From: Bacteroidales bacterium
GTDB taxonomy: Bacteria > Bacteroidota > Bacteroidia > Bacteroidales > Lentimicrobiaceae
NCBI GenBank assembly: GCA_016709025.1
Contig: JADJEQ010000012.1
Span: 1 to 64,000 of the forward strand
Direction of reading: 5' to 3'
DNA: 64,000 nt
Shown: one piece after another, positions 61,401 to 64,000 of the stretch
How positions within the stretch are numbered: position 1 is the stretch's first letter
Layout of the letters: every line of letters begins with the position of its first letter
Translations under genes and position numbers: made by a program
Notes under the pieces: generated by a model
Databases searched by the model: none
Seen by the model: the letters and a program-made list of their open reading frames with translations, nothing else
What the model was told of the DNA's origin: nothing

Positions 61401-62595
61401 TACCGGCATGGTCAGTGGCATCCACGTCAACCGTGTGGCAGCAAACAATGGTTTGATACGAACCAAAATTACGGTATTGCGGAACATTCATGATTACCTG
61501 GGGCACACCGTCGAGTTCCTGGCTAGTATTGGGTTGCTTGATGTTGTTCCAGTTGTTGCCGAAATTGCTGTCGTAGGGAGTAACATCAATTTGTTGAACA
61601 CGGGTGAAAGTTGAATTGGTCGTCGTTGTCCAGTCCACGTCAAGTTCATAAATCCACAACTGATCACTACTTCCGCTGAAGGCATCGTCCTGCTGTGCTA
61701 TGAATATACCAGGTGAGCCGGCCGGTGCAGCAGGGCCATCGTTGTCAACCGGTGGAACCATCATAAATCCATCAACCGATCCCGGCCGCCATTGGTTATC
61801 GAAAGAAACCATTTTTGGATTGGTACCACCGGCAAGCATTACTTCACGCTCGAAAACGTAAATATCGGTTCCGCTCGAGGTATTGGTTCCCATGTAATAG
61901 CCATCAGGCCAGATGCCGAACTTTTCGTAATCGGGCATTCCATTCATATTGAATGAATACTGATACCAGGTTCCGGTAGGATCGTTGGTGGCCGATATGG
62001 CAACCAGCATCCTGTCGGGATTCTGACAGAGTGAAAACTCGGCAGCCATCCACCGGTCGGCCATTTCATCGTATAGTATTATAGGATCACCATCGTTACA
62101 GGATGAACCGGGTACCGTACCGAACAACTCGTTCATATCGGTTGGGCCGGCGAGTAAAGTTCCGGTTTTCGAGTATATGGCATAGGTGGTATTCACTGTT
62201 TGCATGTAATGGTCCGGACCTGCTGTTCCGTTCTCGTCGGGCGGAAAATACGGGGAGTTCTGCCCCTGGAAATTAACGAGCGGGTCGCTGGCGGCCGATT
62301 TATTTTGTCCCATCAGTTTCTGCCAGGCAGCATCAGGTCCTTTGGGTAATGCGGTGGCTTCGTATGGATAATACCTGGTGCGAAGCTTCGGGTTTAAAAG
62401 TTTTCGTTCGGCTTCTACAACCATAGAGGCATATTCAGCTTCTGTGAGTGGCGGAATATCTTTCAAGGGCTTACTGATACCAATAAATGTGCCTTCACCA
62501 ACGGTTACCGGCTTTAGTATTTCGTCCTGGGCCATGCTTTTCAGGCCGAACAGACTCAGGAAGAGCATGGTAATAAAAAGGAATCTCATTTGCAT
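58489..62595 (-). CDS. Large T9SS type A protein with PKD, CUB and BACON domains
   Basis: 1368 residues; signal peptide to ~22 (LKSMAQ). Residues ~95-540 are a region with DENGTAGPDHYMQTVN and Asp/Trp-rich strands that I do not assign. Then two PKD-like units (~545-700, ATAWSWSFTPNTV; VTSWAWDFGAD), a CUB domain (~710-815, SVTSCTGTFFDPGG ... CSYDYLRIHNG), a fibronectin-like part, and four BACON-type repeats (~910-1280, NANWTVLTEADWLTVTPSG; NTTWTASADSAWLTVTPEG). A type A sorting domain (IFPNPSEGLFVLEV) ends it. BACON and CUB point to binding of carbohydrate or protein at the surface. The start may be six bases downstream. Confidence 0.85.
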   Translation of the reverse strand: MQMRFLFITMLFLSLFGLKSMAQDEILKPVTVGEGTFIGISKPLKDIPPLTEAEYASMVVEAERKLLNPKLRTRYYPYEATALPKGPDAAWQKLMGQNKSAASDPLVNFQGQNSPYFPPDENGTAGPDHYMQTVNTTYAIYSKTGTLLAGPTDMNELFGTVPGSSCNDGDPIILYDEMADRWMAAEFSLCQNPDRMLVAISATNDPTGTWYQYSFNMNGMPDYEKFGIWPDGYYMGTNTSSGTDIYVFEREVMLAGGTNPKMVSFDNQWRPGSVDGFMMVPPVDNDGPAAPAGSPGIFIAQQDDAFSGSSDQLWIYELDVDWTTTTNSTFTRVQQIDVTPYDSNFGNNWNNIKQPNTSQELDGVPQVIMNVPQYRNFGSYQTIVCCHTVDVDATDHAGIRWYELRKTTGEWTVRQTGTYAPDEHSRWMGSVMLNGSNEIGLGYSISSTTVFPGIRYTGQTEEEYNNANGVMDVPEGIILEGTSSQTGANRWGDYSLLCVDPADDETFWYTNQYVSGGQKTKIASFSIGPLGPNPNFVADNTLPCLNETVSFIDLSTGNPTAWSWSFTPNTVEYLNGTSSNSQNPIVQFVQYGNYSVTLNATNAGGTIAETKVAYIGVNIANAQFSATPVSIVVNNPTTFSDESTCDVTSWAWDFGADAVPPTATTPGPHNVVYTTTGAKTISLTVNGDYTTTKTDYINVIPDVFVMNSTSVTSCTGTFFDPGGEAGNYGNNLNYTMVFSTSIPGNQISVNFSDFNLETSDNCSYDYLRIHNGRTPFAPVLGTWCGTDSPGTVTSDNATGSLTFVFHSNSSVNSPGWAATVNCISPVSNPVSLSANAITDVQINLGWEKNQEGNPVLLAVSPDGTFGIPMSGQTYNNGDNISGGGSVIFTGNETSYSHTGLNPVTTYYYKAFSYDSELNYSQGITAQATTPAAPPTLAVSPLNQDVNSAGGSTTFEVNSNSDWTALSDAAWCTVTPAGSGIGNISANFTVNEMAMERVANIMVTVGGLDPITVTVTQAGASPELLVDPTNSEVANTAGNLDLNVTSNANWTVLTEADWLTVTPSGTGNGTISIDYQENTWAAIRTALFSVTVDGLDPVEVSLTQAAAVAHLNIDPQLIQVSAEAGIAQLMISANTDWLTGSDAGWVSMPAGAGGNAIIQITYEQNPALIARNASVTITAGGLSQTAVLEQAGAEATVSVNPGNVNVTYTAGNINFDITSNTTWTASADSAWLTVTPEGNLSGTLVATYLQNPYYAERISTISVVVAGKEPQKVTVTQSGSEVSVEENELRGIRIFPNPSEGLFVLEVDKASYPSIEVQVSDLAGHAIVTRTCSGEDRYVFDLTGFTQGTYTMRIKTENKIMTRKIVIIR

Positions 62596-62660
62596 AAGGT
62601 TAAGTTGTTTAGAGAAAAGAGTAAGGATTAATATCCCGGATATTAATCAAATAGATCGCC

Positions 62661-62668
62661 CAAAGGTA
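62661..62668 (-). promoter_or_regulatory. -7 box TACCTTTG for the 1368-residue T9SS gene
   Basis: Reads TACCTTTG on the minus strand, about 65 nt before the start codon at 62595. -33 element not seen. Confidence 0.5.
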
Positions 62669-62990
62669 TCATTTATTAACACTTTTAATACAGAAAGTAT
62701 TAGCCAGGGCTGATAACTATTTTATTATAGCTCTGTATATAAGCAACATGCGTATTTTTTTGTATTGCTTTTTATAACAGTGAATGGTTGAATCTGACTT
62801 CGGTTTTAAACCAACAGTAAAATAATTTAACATTTTCTCCCAACTGATATTCCCCTCGTAAAACAAGTTTCACAAAACTCTCAACGATGCCATTTCGTTA
62901 TCTCAGAGCACCTTATTGTTCTTTTGTGCTGGTTCATGGAAAATAAATAACGCTAGTCCGAGTTAATATTAACAACGAATTTGATTTTTG

Positions 62991-62998
62991 TACCTTTG
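62991..62998 (+). promoter_or_regulatory. -7 box TACCTTTG directly upstream of the 63003 gene
   Basis: The box ends 4 nt before the ATG at 63003, implying a leaderless message. -33 element not seen. Confidence 0.5.
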
Positions 62999-63002
62999 TT
63001 AT

Positions 63003-64000
63003 ATGTTAAGAGTAGAATTGAGTCGAAGTGTGGTTTCTATTCCTTTGTTGCTGGTATGGCTGACGCTGGTTGGTTTGGCCGTTAAAGCGCAGCCGACCCC
63101 TGTTTTAAATTGTATCTCTGTTGAAGATGATGGTTCACTGAATGTGTCATGGGCAATCCCTTCCGGAACCTTTGATGGGTTCAGGCTTTTTTACAAAAAG
63201 GTCAATGATCCGCTTTCAAATTCAATTGATTTTACCAATACTACCGGCAGCACGGTTATTTCGGTTCCTGACGGACAAACAGTTGGATATGAGATTTACC
63301 TGGTAACTTTTAATTTCGGACCTCCTCTTCAAACATCGGCCGAATCAAATCATCTCCGAAGCATGATGCTCACTGTTTCCAATGCCGGCGCGGGCAATGG
63401 CATTGCACGGCTCGACTGGAACAGGATTCAGGCCAGTACCAACGGGGTGTTTACCGTTTTCAGGAAAGAACTTTCAGGAACCTTTTCACAGATCGCCCAA
63501 ACCAGTAACAACTTTTACGAAGACACAATCACTTCACCATATTGTAAAATCGGGACAGCCGGAACGGATCTGTATTACAGAGTTGAGTTTTCTTCAGGTA
63601 CTTGTGTTGCAAACTCTTCAACCAACAGCGGTAACTTTTTTGATGACAATGTGCCCGATGATCCAACACTGTCATTTGTTACCATTAATCCTGCCGGGCA
63701 GGCAGAGGTGAACTGGACACACAGTCCTTCGGCCGATGTTGGCGGATATATAGTTGGTGTTCAGGAAGGGTTGAACTTTATTGATCATTTTACCACTACT
63801 TACGTCAATGTATTTGTTGATGATCAGATTACGCTTCCTACCTATCATGATCCCTGCATTGATAGTGTGATTTATGTGGTCAGGGCTCAGGATTTATGCA
63901 ACAACCAGAGCTCAGGAGCCATAAATTATCAGTTTCCCCACAACACCATCAGGCTCAGAGGAGAAACCCAAACACTCTGTGAACGTAAAGCTACGTTGAT
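63003..64000 (+). CDS. Exported multi-domain protein with fibronectin-like repeats (cut by window edge)
   Basis: The ATG at 63003 opens a frame that runs to the end of the window without a stop (332 codons). A hydrophobic signal peptide (SIPLLLVWLTLVGLAVKAQ) is followed by fibronectin type III-like units: LNVSWAIPSGTFDGFRLFYK, GIARLDWNRIQASTNGVFTVF and QAEVNWTHSPSADVGGYIV, about 100 residues apart. This is the usual layout of large T9SS-exported proteins of the phylum, whose sorting domain would lie beyond the window. Function unknown. Confidence 0.75.
   Translation, partial: MLRVELSRSVVSIPLLLVWLTLVGLAVKAQPTPVLNCISVEDDGSLNVSWAIPSGTFDGFRLFYKKVNDPLSNSIDFTNTTGSTVISVPDGQTVGYEIYLVTFNFGPPLQTSAESNHLRSMMLTVSNAGAGNGIARLDWNRIQASTNGVFTVFRKELSGTFSQIAQTSNNFYEDTITSPYCKIGTAGTDLYYRVEFSSGTCVANSSTNSGNFFDDNVPDDPTLSFVTINPAGQAEVNWTHSPSADVGGYIVGVQEGLNFIDHFTTTYVNVFVDDQITLPTYHDPCIDSVIYVVRAQDLCNNQSSGAINYQFPHNTIRLRGETQTLCERKATL

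Larger units (their letters stand above)
62596..63002. other. Divergent promoter region
   Basis: 407 AT-rich bases between two divergent genes for exported proteins. It holds a TACCTTTG box for each side (62661-62668 on the minus strand, 62991-62998 on the plus strand). No ORF, repeat or RNA gene seen in between. Confidence 0.55.

Overview
The window comes from a member of the Bacteroidota, most likely an environmental Bacteroidales-type genome. Three things point there. At least six proteins end in type IX secretion (T9SS) sorting domains: five of type A and one of the gliding-associated type B. Promoters read TAnnTTTG, with a TTG about 19 nt upstream in the two best cases. Gene content (Ppk1 with SixA, DsbD, type-2 transaldolase next to Pgi, pseudouridine catabolism, choice-of-anchor L and BACON domains) fits the phylum. 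I see no rRNA, tRNA, CRISPR array or prophage.

Layout. 1-8.3 kb: end of a T9SS protein, a small outer-membrane-type protein, a 266-bp MITE-like element, then a four-gene group (GH19 lysozyme-like enzyme, membrane protein, exported trypsin-like protease, second membrane protein) and a large T9SS protein. 8.4-17.6 kb, minus strand: diheme lipoprotein, methyltransferase, a twin-arginine [FeFe]-hydrogenase broken by two frameshifts, small zinc-ribbon and membrane proteins, then MarR regulator, P-type ATPase and PanE-like reductase, with the same palindromic operator in front of the first two. 18.2-28 kb: acyl-CoA ligase, GNAT acetyltransferase, TilS, DsbD, a REP-associated tyrosine transposase among its own palindromes, and two T9SS proteins (FG-GAP/VCBS repeats; SGNH hydrolase). 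28-46 kb: M20 dipeptidase, a giant choice-of-anchor L/PKD adhesin-like protein, GAPDH, Ppk1, SixA, a DUF559 gene that looks like the cargo of a small mobile element, exonuclease VII subunits, a CPA2 antiporter, transaldolase and glucose-6-phosphate isomerase. 46.7-53.7 kb: a tight six-gene operon described below. 53.7-64 kb: psuK-psuG, a HEPN/MNT toxin-antitoxin-like pair, glyA, a 1368-residue CUB/BACON T9SS protein and the start of another exported protein.

The best candidate for an undescribed system is the operon at 46761-53647. It encodes a coiled-coil protein, a membrane-anchored PspA-like coiled-coil protein, a substrate-binding protein fused to an inner-membrane anchor and an OmpA peptidoglycan-binding domain, a SsuC-type permease with an extra periplasmic insert, a SsuB-type ATPase, and a CbbX/SpoVK-type AAA+ ATPase with a long unusual N-terminus. 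Together they look like an ABC machine tethered to the cell wall and coupled to envelope-stress proteins and a remodelling ATPase. The protease group at 2173-6056 and the DUF559 element with its internally deleted mini-copy (37888-38763) are the next most interesting.

Intergenic DNA is rich in palindromic repeats: hairpins with a GGCnnnGCC core near the transposase and elsewhere, a composite nested palindrome near 17.7 kb, and a ladder of six different hairpins near 9.1 kb. Function assignments rest on motifs read by eye; no database search was run.
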